Part shown: positions 50,721-58,851 of the stretch, piece by piece
Numbering within the stretch: position 1 is the first letter of the stretch
How the letters are laid out: each line of letters starts with the position of its first letter
Assembly: GCA_017999365.1 (NCBI GenBank)
Contig: JAGNLW010000001.1
Span: 752,239-816,238, forward strand
Direction: 5' to 3'
Length of the DNA stretch: 64,000 nucleotides
Source of the DNA: Candidatus Aminicenantota bacterium
GTDB lineage: Bacteria; Acidobacteriota; Aminicenantia; Aminicenantales; Saccharicenantaceae
The notes under the pieces: model-generated
Database searches by the model: none
The model's input: the letters and a program-made list of their open reading frames with translations, nothing else
What the model was told of the DNA's origin: nothing
Program-made: the position numbers and the translations under genes

Positions 50721-52067
50721 ATGTGGTGGGACGGCAAGATCCAGAGGACCTTCCGCTGCCGGCTGGAGCAGAGGCCGGGCAGCCTCGGCCGCCTGCTCTC
50801 GGCCGTCGGCGAGGCCGGCGGGCTCATCGGCGAGATTCGCATCGTCCACATGGGCGGCTCGGCCGTCGACCGGGACATCACCGTCTTCGCCGACGACCTG
50901 GCCCACGTCGACCGGCTCGTCGCCGTCGTCGGGGCGACCGAGGGGGCCCAGCTCCTCGAGGTCCGCGACGAGGTCCTGGAGATGCACCAGGGCGGCAAGA
51001 TCGCCATCCGCAGCCGCTACGACATCTCCTCGCTGAGCGTCCTGCGGCGCGTCTACACGCCGGGCGTGGCCGAGGTCAGCCTGAAGATCAAGAACGATCC
51101 CTCGCTGGCCCGCCGCTTCACCTCCATCCGCCACCTCGTGGCCATCGTCACGGACGGCACGGCCGTGTTGGGGCTGGGCGACATCGGCCCCAAGGCGGCC
51201 ATGCCGGTCATGGAGGGCAAGGCCAGCCTGCTCGAGACCCTGACGGGACTGTCGGGCATGCCCATCCTGCTCGACACCAAGGACCCCGACGCGATCGTCG
51301 AGACGGTCGTCCACCTGGCCCCGACCTTCGCCGCCATCCAGCTCGAGGACATCTCGGCCCCGCGCTGCTTCGCCATCGAGGAGCGCATCCAGGCCCGGCT
51401 CGACATCCCGGTCATGCACGACGACCAGCACGGCACGGCCGTCGTCGTCACGGCCACCCTCCTCAACGCGGCCAAGGTCACCGGCGTCGACCTCACGAAA
51501 TGCGTCATCGGCGTCGTCGGCCTGGGCGCGGCCGGGCTGGCCCTGGCCAAGATGCTCATGTTCCGCTTCGGCCGGCCCGTCCTCGGCGCCGACATCGCCC
51601 CGGACGCCCTGGCCCGGCTGAAGGAGGCCGGCGGGACGCCCGCGGACCTGGCCGGGATCATGGCCGGCTGCGACGTCGTCATCGCCACGACCGGTGTGCC
51701 CGGGCTGATCAAGAAGGAAGCGGTCCGCCGCGGCCAGATCGTCCTGGCCCTGTCCAACCCCAATCCCGAGATCGATCCCGAGGCCGCCCGGGCGGCCGGG
51801 GCGGCCTTCGCCGCCGACGGCCGGACCGTCAACAACGTCCTGGGCTTCCCGGGCATCTTCCGCGGCGCCGTCGACGCCGACGTGCCGCGCATCACCCGCG
51901 AGATGCTCATGGCCGCGGCCGACGCCATCGCCGCGGCCGCGCCGCCGGGGCAAATCGTCCCCGATCCCCTGGACAAGGCCCTCCACAGGTCGGTCGCCCG
52001 GGCCGTGGCTCGGGTGGCCGTGGCCCAGGGCCTCAACCGGGACGACCTGACCGGGTATTTCGATTGA
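50721..52067 (+). CDS. NAD(P)-dependent malic enzyme with N-terminal ACT domain
   Basis: A 448-residue enzyme converting malate to pyruvate and CO2. Residues 6-80 form an ACT domain ('CRLEQRPGSLGRLLSAVGEAGG'), a likely site of amino-acid or ligand control. The catalytic part follows from about 95: 'RVYTPGVAEVS', 'LGLGDIGPKAAMPVMEGKASLL', 'LEDISAPRCFAIEERI', 'HDDQHGTAVVVTATLLNAAK', and the Rossmann 'GVVGLGAAGLALAKML'. ACT-malic enzymes are known in Firmicutes and related anaerobes. The stop codon overlaps the -35 box of the next promoter. Confidence 0.92.
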   Translation: MWWDGKIQRTFRCRLEQRPGSLGRLLSAVGEAGGLIGEIRIVHMGGSAVDRDITVFADDLAHVDRLVAVVGATEGAQLLEVRDEVLEMHQGGKIAIRSRYDISSLSVLRRVYTPGVAEVSLKIKNDPSLARRFTSIRHLVAIVTDGTAVLGLGDIGPKAAMPVMEGKASLLETLTGLSGMPILLDTKDPDAIVETVVHLAPTFAAIQLEDISAPRCFAIEERIQARLDIPVMHDDQHGTAVVVTATLLNAAKVTGVDLTKCVIGVVGLGAAGLALAKMLMFRFGRPVLGADIAPDALARLKEAGGTPADLAGIMAGCDVVIATTGVPGLIKKEAVRRGQIVLALSNPNPEIDPEAARAAGAAFAADGRTVNNVLGFPGIFRGAVDADVPRITREMLMAAADAIAAAAPPGQIVPDPLDKALHRSVARAVARVAVAQGLNRDDLTGYFD

Positions 52068-52092
52068 CAACGGGCCGGGGCTCGGCTATATA
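52064..52092 (+). promoter_or_regulatory. Sigma-70-type promoter of the CBS-pair gene
   Basis: TTGACA (52064-52069), 17-bp spacer, TATATA (52087-52092). The TGA stop of the malic enzyme gene (52065-52067) lies inside the -35 hexamer. Confidence 0.82.
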
Positions 52093-52148
52093 GAGGCCAC
52101 ACGCCGGCCGGGGAAGCCGACGCCTATCTGTTTCTAGGAGGGACCGCC

Positions 52149-52586
52149 ATGATCACCGTCAAGGACATCCTCGACCAGAAAGGCCACACGGCCTGGACGA
52201 TAACGCCCGAGGCCAAGGTCCTCGAAGCCCTCGAGCTCATGGCCAAGAAGGGGCTGGGGGCGCTCATCGTCCTCGAAAAGGACGAGGTCGTCGGCATCAT
52301 GTCCGAACGCGATTACGCCCGCAAGATCATCCTCATGGGCCGCCAGTCCCAGGACACGCCGGTCAAGGACATCATGACCCGCGAGGTCTACGGCGTCCAC
52401 TACGACACGACGGCCGAGGAGTGCATGGCCCTGATGACCGACAAGCACATCCGCCATCTGCCGGTCTGCAAGGACGGCAAGCTGGCCGGGGTCATCTCGA
52501 TCGGCGACGTCGTCAAGGCCATCATCGGTGACCAGCAGGTCAAGATCGAGAACCTCGAGAACTACATCATGGGGAAATATCAATAG
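52149..52586 (+). CDS. CBS-domain pair protein
   Basis: A 145-residue protein made only of two CBS domains (about 10-70 and 80-140: 'LIVLEKDEVVGIMSERDYARKI' and 'LPVCKDGKLAGVISIGDVVKAII'), the second ending in 'IENLENYIMGKY' as in stand-alone CBS proteins related to the IMPDH Bateman module. It should bind adenosine nucleotides (AMP, ATP or NAD) and act as a cytoplasmic energy sensor. It has its own strong promoter, and GGAGGG precedes the ATG. Confidence 0.92.
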   Translation: MITVKDILDQKGHTAWTITPEAKVLEALELMAKKGLGALIVLEKDEVVGIMSERDYARKIILMGRQSQDTPVKDIMTREVYGVHYDTTAEECMALMTDKHIRHLPVCKDGKLAGVISIGDVVKAIIGDQQVKIENLENYIMGKYQ

Positions 52587-52592
52587 AAGAAC

Positions 52593-52621
52593 GGGGACAT
52601 GTACCAGAGGTACGTGTCCCC
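52593..52621. repeat. GGGGAC hairpin repeat, copy 3
   Basis: Arm GGGGACATGTACC (52593-52605), AGA loop, arm GGTACGTGTCCCC (52609-52621), with one G.U pair. It lies between the convergent CBS and ROK genes and may double as a terminator for either, though only a short AT-rich tail follows. Confidence 0.82.
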
Positions 52622-52627
52622 ATTTAT

Positions 52628-53542
52628 TCAGAATTTCATGAGGCGCATCTCGCGGAGGGCGAGATAGGCCGCGCCGAGCACTCCCGCCGAATCCCCCAGG
52701 ACCGCTTTCAGGACGGGGACGCGCCTTCCCGGCGTCCCGAACAGGGCTCGTTCCATGACCGGCGGGACGCTGTCGTACCAGAGCGGGATGTTCGAGACCC
52801 CGCCGCCGAGGACGACGGCCTCGAGGTCGAGGACGTTGACGCAGTTGGCGAAGAGCTCGCCCATGAGGCGGGCGGACTCGTCGAGGACGGTCCGGGCGGC
52901 GGCCTCGCCGGCGACGTAGCGCTCGTAGATGCGGTCGGGCGTCAGGTCCTCTCCCTTGATCTCGGCGTAGCGCCGGCTCAAACTGGGCCCCGACAGATAG
53001 GCCTCGCCGCAGCCCCGGCGGCCGCACTCGCACGGCCGGCCGTCGACGGCGATCGACATGTGGCCGATCTCCCCGGCGTTGCCGTGCGGCCCCCGGTGGA
53101 GCCGGCCGCCCAGGACGAGCCCCGAGCCCATGCCCGTGCCCAGGATGACGGCCATGACCGTCGAGTACGCGCCGTGGCACTGGGCGAAGTACTCGGCCAG
53201 GGCCAGGCAGTTGGCGTCGTTCTCGACGACGAGGGGGACCGCGAGCTTGGAGCGGAGCAGGCTGACGAGTCCCGGCTTCTCGTAGAGCGGCGTGTGGGGC
53301 GCGCCGTACATGATGTCGTCGGCGGCGCTGTAGGTGCCCGGGGTGCCGATGCCCACGGCCTCGCAGGCGGCCCCGCCGGCGGTCTCGGCGACGAGCTCGA
53401 GGATGTTGGCCACGACCCGTTCCCGCCCCAGCCTGGGCTCGGACGGCCGGCGCCTGCGGGCCAGGACCCGCCGCTCGCCGTCCACGAGGCAGGCCTCGAC
53501 CTTGGTCCCTCCGAGATCGATGCCGACGGCGTAACGGGCCAT
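52628..53542 (-). CDS. ROK-family sugar kinase (glucokinase-like)
   Basis: A 304-residue sugar kinase. Phosphate-binding 'GIDLGGTKVEACLVD' (7-21), sugar-binding and catalytic 'ENDANCLALAEYF', and the ROK zinc motif in 'GHMSIAVDGRPCECGRRGCGEAYLSG'. It phosphorylates glucose or a related hexose with ATP; the exact sugar is not certain. No DNA-binding N-terminus, so it is an enzyme, not a repressor. Promoter TTGCCC-17-TAGAAT at 53588-53560. Confidence 0.9.
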   Translation of the reverse strand: MARYAVGIDLGGTKVEACLVDGERRVLARRRRPSEPRLGRERVVANILELVAETAGGAACEAVGIGTPGTYSAADDIMYGAPHTPLYEKPGLVSLLRSKLAVPLVVENDANCLALAEYFAQCHGAYSTVMAVILGTGMGSGLVLGGRLHRGPHGNAGEIGHMSIAVDGRPCECGRRGCGEAYLSGPSLSRRYAEIKGEDLTPDRIYERYVAGEAAARTVLDESARLMGELFANCVNVLDLEAVVLGGGVSNIPLWYDSVPPVMERALFGTPGRRVPVLKAVLGDSAGVLGAAYLALREMRLMKF

Positions 53543-53559
53543 AGTGGACTCTCGGGGTT

Positions 53560-53588
53560 ATTCTATGCCCAACGACCGCCCGGGGCAA
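53560..53588 (-). promoter_or_regulatory. Promoter of the ROK kinase gene
   Basis: Minus strand: TTGCCC (53588-53583), 17-bp spacer, TAGAAT (53565-53560), 17 bases before the ATG at 53542. Confidence 0.55.
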
Positions 53589-53640
53589 CGGGAGACGTCC
53601 CTGACGGCGCCGGTCCCGAGCGCGGCGGGCCGGGTTCGGG

Positions 53641-53646
53641 TACAAT
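53641..53646 (+). promoter_or_regulatory. -10 box giving a leaderless maf-rlmD mRNA
   Basis: TACAAT followed by seven bases and the ATG at 53654. There is no room for a ribosome-binding site. Confidence 0.6.
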
Positions 53647-53653
53647 AGGGCCC

Positions 53654-55573
53654 ATGGAGATCGTCCTGGCTTCGGCCTCGCCCCGGCGCCGCGAGCTCAT
53701 GGCCCGCGTCGCGCCGGAGTTCCGCGTCTTCCCGACGGACGTCGACGAGGCCGCCGTCGCCGAGAAGGACCCGCTCAAATTCGCCGTCGCCGCGGCCGTG
53801 GCCAAGGCCCGGCGGGGGGCCGAGGCCTTCCCCGAGGCCGCCGTCATCGGCGCCGACACGGTCGTCGCCCTGGGGCTGCGCATATTGGGCAAGCCCGCCG
53901 ACAGGGACGAGGCCCGGGCCATGCTCCGGGCCCTGTCCGGCAAGCGCCACCGGGTCATCACCGGGCTGGCCTTCTACCGGCGGGCGGACGACCGGCTGCT
54001 CTCCGGCTACGACCTGACCTACGTCACCTTCCGCGAGCTCACGGAGGACATGATCGAGGACTATCTCGCCCAGGAGAGTTTCCTCGACAAGGCCGGCGCC
54101 TACGCCGTGCAGGAGATCGGCGACGCCTTCGTGGCCCGGCTCAAGGGGTCCTACGACAACGTCGTCGGCTTCCCCGTGGACAAGGTCCGGCGGATGCTCG
54201 AACGCTTCCTGGCCCCCACGTTCGCGGTGACCGTCGTTGACCTGGCCTTCCCCGGTAGCGAGGGAGTCGCCTCCGCGGACGGCGGGAAGGTCCTCGTCCC
54301 GGGGGCGGTGCCCGGCGAGACCGTCCGGGTCCAGGTCGTCGGCGAGCGCGGCGCCGCCCGGGTGGCCGAGGTCGTCCGCCTCGAGACACCCTCGCCGCGG
54401 CGGGCCGTCCCCGCCTGCCGCCACTTCGGGGCCTGCGGCGGATGCCTATTCCAGCACCTCGACTACGGGGGCCAGCTCGAGCTCAAGTCGCGCCATCTGC
54501 GGCGGCTGTTCGAGGAGGCGGGCCTCGCCGACGAGGCCGCCCTCCTCGCCCCCGTCACCGCGTCGCCCGCGCTCTACGGCTACCGCAACAAGATGGAGTT
54601 CTCCTTCGGCGAGAAGCACGGCGCCCTGGCCCTCGGGCTGCGGGAGAAGGTCGCGGGGAAGCGCCGGCAGACCTACCGGCGGACCCTGCCCCTCGACGAA
54701 TGCCCCATCTTCTCCCCCGTCGTCGAGCACCTCTTCCCCGTCCTCGTCGACTTCGCCCGGGCCCACGGGCTCGGGGGCTTCGAGCCGGCGACGGGCGAGG
54801 GCCAGCTCCGCCACATCGTCCTGCGCGAGGGCAAGCGGACCGGCGAGCTGATGGCCGTCCTGGTGACCGCCCCGCTCCCCGACCTCGATCTGGCCCCGCT
54901 CGCCGGCCGCCTCCTCGAGGCTGCGCCGGCCCTGCGGAGCTTCAGCCACGCCGTCAGCAGCCGGGGCGCCGACTGCGTCGAGCACGAGGCCGTCCATCTC
55001 GTGGCCGGGGCGCCCTTCATCGAGGAAAAGCTGGCCGGGCTGACCTACCGCGTCTACCCGCAGACCTTCTTCCAGACCAACACGGCCGCGGCCGAGCTCC
55101 TCTATCGGGCCATCGGCGAGGCGGTCCCGGCGGGCCCGGACCGCCGCGTCCTCGGCCTCTACTGCGGCAGCGGGGCCATCGAGCTCTCGCTGGCGGGCGC
55201 GGGGGGCCGGATCACGGGCGTCGACAGCTCGCCCGTCAACATCGCCACGGCCGTCGAGAACGCCCTCGTCAACCGGATCGATAACGTCGAGTTCTTGCCC
55301 GGCACGGTCGAGGACCTGGCCGAGCGCGTGCTCCGCGAGCCGGCCGACGCCGTCGTCGTCGACCCGCCGCGCGTCGGGCTGACGAACAAGGCCCTGCGCC
55401 AGACCCTGCAAGTCGGGGCCCCCCGCGTCGTCTACGTGTCGTGCAACCCGGCCTCCCTGGCCCGGGACCTCAGGGCCTTCCGCGAGGCCGGCTACCGCGT
55501 CGACTCGCTCCGCCCCTTCGACCTCTTCCCCCACACCCCCCACCTCGAGACCCTGGCCGTCCTCTGCCGCTAG
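53654..55573 (+). CDS. Maf nucleotide pyrophosphatase fused to RlmD-type 23S rRNA methyltransferase
   Basis: A single 639-residue frame. Residues 1-187 are a complete Maf domain: 'SASPRRREL' (7-15), catalytic 'GADTVV' (66-71), 'KAGAYAVQ' and 'GSYDNVVGFP' (165-174). At about 190 a TRAM domain begins ('VDLAFPGSEGVASADGGKVLVPGAVPGE'), followed by the RlmD/RumA Fe-S cysteines (Cys255, C261GGC264, and 'DECPIF'), 'TFFQTN', the SAM site 'LGLYCGSGAIELSLA' and the catalytic Cys in 'VYVSCNPASLARDL'. Maf removes non-canonical or modified NTPs; RlmD makes m5U1939 in 23S rRNA. Both halves look active. The fusion is unusual. Confidence 0.9.
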   Translation: MEIVLASASPRRRELMARVAPEFRVFPTDVDEAAVAEKDPLKFAVAAAVAKARRGAEAFPEAAVIGADTVVALGLRILGKPADRDEARAMLRALSGKRHRVITGLAFYRRADDRLLSGYDLTYVTFRELTEDMIEDYLAQESFLDKAGAYAVQEIGDAFVARLKGSYDNVVGFPVDKVRRMLERFLAPTFAVTVVDLAFPGSEGVASADGGKVLVPGAVPGETVRVQVVGERGAARVAEVVRLETPSPRRAVPACRHFGACGGCLFQHLDYGGQLELKSRHLRRLFEEAGLADEAALLAPVTASPALYGYRNKMEFSFGEKHGALALGLREKVAGKRRQTYRRTLPLDECPIFSPVVEHLFPVLVDFARAHGLGGFEPATGEGQLRHIVLREGKRTGELMAVLVTAPLPDLDLAPLAGRLLEAAPALRSFSHAVSSRGADCVEHEAVHLVAGAPFIEEKLAGLTYRVYPQTFFQTNTAAAELLYRAIGEAVPAGPDRRVLGLYCGSGAIELSLAGAGGRITGVDSSPVNIATAVENALVNRIDNVEFLPGTVEDLAERVLREPADAVVVDPPRVGLTNKALRQTLQVGAPRVVYVSCNPASLARDLRAFREAGYRVDSLRPFDLFPHTPHLETLAVLCR

Positions 55574-55580
55574 CCGTTCT

Positions 55581-55602
55581 CCTCTCGAGGCGGCAAAGGG
55601 GA
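55581..55602 (+). repeat. Possible remnant of the ~290-bp repeat (5' end only)
   Basis: CCTCTCGAGGCGGCAAAGGGGA matches the 5' end of copy A (9233-9254) at 20 of 22 positions, including 14 identical bases in a row. No other part of the element is nearby. It sits in the short gap after the Maf-RlmD gene. Confidence 0.4.
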
Positions 55603-55656
55603 CGCTTTACTTTCAGGGCGGGCCATAGTAAAACTCCGCGCGAGGAGGGACGCCCC

Positions 55657-57234
55657 ATGTCCGACGTCAAGACCGCTCCCGCTTTAGAGAAAGCCCCCCG
55701 CTGTTGCCCCTGTCAGGACCCTCACGGTCCGAATGGCTCCGCGTTCACACGGCGCGACTTCCTCAAGGGCGCCGGTGTCGCGGCCCTGGGCAGCGTCGCC
55801 GCCGGCGGCCTGACCTGGCCGCTGCTGGCCGCCCGGGCCACCCCGGTCGAAACCGTCTGGCGCCCCGTCCCCCTCAAGGTCAAGCCCATCCTGTCCCATG
55901 AGGTCCCGACGCGCCGGCACCAGACGAGCTGGCGCTCCTGGGGCGGCATCGCCACCGAGGCCGACGCCCGGGCCGAGGCCGGGCGCATCCGCGACGAGCT
56001 CGCGGCGCTGGCCAGAAAGGCCGAGTTCCCGGTCGAGATCCTGCCCGTGTCCGCGGTCCGCCGGGCCGCCGACGTGGCTGCCCTCAACGACATCGCCGGC
56101 GCCGACGTCCTGCTCGTCTACGCGGCCGGCGGCTGGATGGACGTCTTCGAGGCCCTCGACAAGACCGGCAAGGACCGCATCTTCTTCTGCCGCCACAAGT
56201 CCGGCCCGGTCTATCTCTGGTACGAGATCATCAGCCCCCGCTACCTGCGCCAGCACACCGACACGCTGGCCGTCAAGGGCGTCGACGAGGACGACGTCGT
56301 CATCGACAGTCAGGACGAGCTCCTCTGGCGGCTCCGGGCCCTGGCCGGGCTGCGGAACACCCTGGGCACCAGGATCCTGGCCGTCGGCGGCCCGGACGCC
56401 TGGGCCCAGCCGGCCGGCGTCGTGCCCGAGCTCGTCGCCGACAAGTGGAAGTTCGACATCGTCACCGTGCCCTACGAGGACCTGGGCCGGCTCATCAAGG
56501 AGGCCCGCGCCGACGCCGCGGCCGTGCGCCGCGCCAAGGGCCGGGCCGACGCCTACCTGCGCCAGGCCGGGACGACCCTCGAGACGGGCCGGCCGTTCGT
56601 CGAGAACGGCCTGCTCCTCGACGAGGTCTTCCGGGCCTTGCTCAAGGAGGCGGGCTGCCGGGCCCTGACCATCAACGGCTGCATGGGCACGATCATGCCC
56701 CTCGCCGAGACCTCGGCCTGCCTGACCCTGAGCACGCTCAACGACGACGGCTACCTGGCCTTCTGCGAATCCGACTTCGTCGTCATCCCCTCGGGGGTTC
56801 TGCTGGCCAATATCGCCGCCCGGCCGGTCTTCCTCAACGACCCGACCTACCCCCACGACGGCATCATCACCCTGGCCCACTGCACGGCGCCGCGCAAGCT
56901 CGACGGCAAGACCGTGGAGCCGGCCCGCCTGCTGACCCACTTCGAGTCGGACTACGGCGCCGCGCCCAAGGTCGAGATGCGCCAGGGCCAGCTCATGACC
57001 CACATCGCCCCGGACTTCGCCTCCAAACGCTGGGTCGGCCTGCTCGGCGAGATCGCCGAGGTCCCCTTCCTGCCCATCTGCCGCTCCCAGATCGACGTCC
57101 GCTACCGCTGCGACGACCGGACCCTGGCCAAGCGCATGCCCGGCTTCCACTGGATGAGCGCCTACGGCGACTTCTCCAGGGAGCTGCCTTACGCCCTGAG
57201 GCGCGTCGGCATCGAGTGGGATTTCCTGGGCTAG
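55657..57234 (+). CDS. Tat-exported L-fucose/L-arabinose isomerase-fold protein
   Basis: A 525-residue protein. A Cys-rich pre-sequence ('RCCPCQDPHGPNG') precedes a Tat signal 'TRRDFLKGAGVAALGSVAAG'. The mature part resembles the sugar-isomerase fold: 'LLVYAAGGWMD' in the N-terminal Rossmann part, 'ALTINGCMGTIMPLAETSACLTLSTLNDDGYLAFCESD' and 'GIITLAHCTAPRKL' in the C-terminal part, where arabinose/fucose isomerases carry metal and substrate residues. Isomerase activity is not assured, since sugar isomerases are normally cytoplasmic. GAGGAGGGA lies before the ATG. Its stop shares CTAG with the opposing DUF1667 gene. Confidence 0.78.
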   Translation: MSDVKTAPALEKAPRCCPCQDPHGPNGSAFTRRDFLKGAGVAALGSVAAGGLTWPLLAARATPVETVWRPVPLKVKPILSHEVPTRRHQTSWRSWGGIATEADARAEAGRIRDELAALARKAEFPVEILPVSAVRRAADVAALNDIAGADVLLVYAAGGWMDVFEALDKTGKDRIFFCRHKSGPVYLWYEIISPRYLRQHTDTLAVKGVDEDDVVIDSQDELLWRLRALAGLRNTLGTRILAVGGPDAWAQPAGVVPELVADKWKFDIVTVPYEDLGRLIKEARADAAAVRRAKGRADAYLRQAGTTLETGRPFVENGLLLDEVFRALLKEAGCRALTINGCMGTIMPLAETSACLTLSTLNDDGYLAFCESDFVVIPSGVLLANIAARPVFLNDPTYPHDGIITLAHCTAPRKLDGKTVEPARLLTHFESDYGAAPKVEMRQGQLMTHIAPDFASKRWVGLLGEIAEVPFLPICRSQIDVRYRCDDRTLAKRMPGFHWMSAYGDFSRELPYALRRVGIEWDFLG

Positions 57235-57602
57235 AGGACGGTGCGGGTGGCGACGACGTCGGCGCCCGTCCCCAGGACGTCGGCGATGAGGACCTGACCG
57301 CGGCGGACCGGGGCCTCGGGCCGGAGCTTGCCGATCTCGGCCAGGACGGGGAAGATCATCTCCCGCGGCACGGGGGCGCTCAGGCGGACCGAGACCATGC
57401 GGGCGGCCGTGCCCTTGACCGGCACCGACGTGGCCAGGTTCCGCTTCGGGCGCAGGACCTCCTCGACGGCGAACGGCACGCCCTTGTCGCACTGATTCCT
57501 TTGGACTCGAAGCCCGCCGGCACCGTCCGGCTCGACCTCGAGCTCGCAGCCGACCGGGCAGAGGACGCAGGTCAGGCGGTCGACGGGCGCGCGGTCAGAC
57601 AT
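57231..57602 (-). CDS. DUF1667 cysteine-motif protein of the GlpA/FAD-oxidoreductase cluster
   Basis: A 123-residue protein. Four N-terminal cysteines (C12-x2-C15-x3-C19 ... C38, 'LTCVLCPVGCELEV...NQCDKG') form a likely zinc or Fe-S site typical of DUF1667. The rest is a small beta-rich domain. It is the last gene of a three-gene operon with two FAD proteins; this trio is known from anaerobes and is thought to act as one glycerol-3-phosphate oxidising complex, with DUF1667 as a small partner. It overlaps the upstream gene by eight bases. Confidence 0.88.
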   Translation of the reverse strand: MSDRAPVDRLTCVLCPVGCELEVEPDGAGGLRVQRNQCDKGVPFAVEEVLRPKRNLATSVPVKGTAARMVSVRLSAPVPREMIFPVLAEIGKLRPEAPVRRGQVLIADVLGTGADVVATRTVL

Positions 57603-58848
57603 GGACACCCACCTCGAGGTCCTCGTCGACCTCCGCCTTGACTTTGATCTTCTGGAGCTCCGAAGGCAGGAGACGGCCGAACTTCCGGCGGGCGTAGGTC
57701 TTGCCGGAGTCCCGTCCGCGGACCTCGACCCGGACGTCGCGCAAGGGGCGGACGACCCGGAAGCTCCACTCGACGCCCGCCGCGCCGGCCCGCACCGTCT
57801 GCGGCAGGGCGTACCGGACCTCCGCTCCGGCCGCGATACGGACCGTCCGCCCCGACGGCCTCTCCCCCGCCGCGTACCGGACCGCCCGCTCGCCGGCCGC
57901 GAAGCCCTCGAACGAGGCCCAGTCGGCGACATCGTGGATGTGGAGGACGTTGCCGCACGAGAAAACGCCCGGGACCGAGGTCATGAGCGTCTCGTCGACG
58001 ACGGCCCCGCCGGTGACCGGCGAGAGCTCGACCCCGGCCCTTTTCGACAGCTCGTTCTCGGGGATGAGCCCGACCGACAGCAGCAGCGTATCGCAGGGGA
58101 CGACGGTCTCGGACCCGGGGACCGGGACCATGCGGTCGTCGACCTCGGCCACGACGACGCTCTCGACCCGGTCCCGGCCGCGAACGTCGACGACCGTGGA
58201 CCGCAGCCGCAGGGGGATGCCGAAGTCCATGAGACACTGCCGGACGTTGCGTTCGAGCCCGTTAGCCCAGGGCATGATCTCGTAGACGCCTTTGACCCGG
58301 ACGCCCTCGAGGGTCAGGCGCCGGGCCATGATCAGACCGATGTCGCCCGAGCCCAGGATGACGGCTTCGTTCCCGACCCGCAGGTTCCGCAGGTTGACCA
58401 GGTGTTGGGCCGAGCCGGCCGTGTAGATCCCCGCCGGCCTCGTTCCGGGGATGCCGATCATGTCCCGGGTCCGCTCGCGGCAACCCATGGCCAGGACGAC
58501 GGCCCCGGCCCGGACGAGCGAGTAACCCGACCGGGCATTGACCCGAAGGAGCCGGTCCGGCCCGAGGTCGAGGACCATGGCCCCGGTCTCGACGGCCACG
58601 CCCTCACGGAGGGCGTCCTCGGCCAGCCGTTCGGCGTACTCGGGACCGCTGAGGGTCTCCTTGTAAAGGAAGAGGCCGAAGCCGTCGTGGACGCACTGGT
58701 TGAGGATGCCGCCGAGGGACCGGTCGCGCTCGAGGACGAGGACCGTCGCCGCTCCCGCCCGCTTCGCGCCCAAGGCCGCGGCCAGCCCGGCCGGGCCGCC
58801 GCCGATGACGGCCACGTCGATGTCGCGGGTCCGGGGCGTCTCGGGCAT
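57595..58848 (-). CDS. NAD(P)/FAD-dependent oxidoreductase of the GlpA-like cluster
   Basis: A 417-residue pyridine-nucleotide-disulfide-type flavoprotein. FAD-binding 'DVAVIGGGPAGLAAALGAKRAG' (10-31), 'GGILNQCVHDGFGLF' near 46-60, NAD-binding 'AVILGSGDIGLIMARRLTLEG', and a second FAD contact 'TSVPGVFSCGNVLHIHDVAD'. It probably passes electrons between the glycerol-3-phosphate dehydrogenase next door and NAD or another carrier. It starts three bases after the GlpA-like stop and overlaps the DUF1667 gene. Confidence 0.9.
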   Translation of the reverse strand: MPETPRTRDIDVAVIGGGPAGLAAALGAKRAGAATVLVLERDRSLGGILNQCVHDGFGLFLYKETLSGPEYAERLAEDALREGVAVETGAMVLDLGPDRLLRVNARSGYSLVRAGAVVLAMGCRERTRDMIGIPGTRPAGIYTAGSAQHLVNLRNLRVGNEAVILGSGDIGLIMARRLTLEGVRVKGVYEIMPWANGLERNVRQCLMDFGIPLRLRSTVVDVRGRDRVESVVVAEVDDRMVPVPGSETVVPCDTLLLSVGLIPENELSKRAGVELSPVTGGAVVDETLMTSVPGVFSCGNVLHIHDVADWASFEGFAAGERAVRYAAGERPSGRTVRIAAGAEVRYALPQTVRAGAAGVEWSFRVVRPLRDVRVEVRGRDSGKTYARRKFGRLLPSELQKIKVKAEVDEDLEVGVHV

Positions 58849-58851
58849 CGG

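Noticed and set aside
53060..53653. Upstream extension of the Maf-RlmD frame by about 200 codons
   Set aside because: This part is antisense to the ROK kinase and reads as low-complexity sequence. Maf homology starts exactly at the ATG at 53654, next to a -10 box.
57231..57234. Overlapping stop codons sharing CTAG as a regulatory feature
   Set aside because: Convergent genes ending on the self-complementary CTAG are a compact arrangement but need no special explanation.
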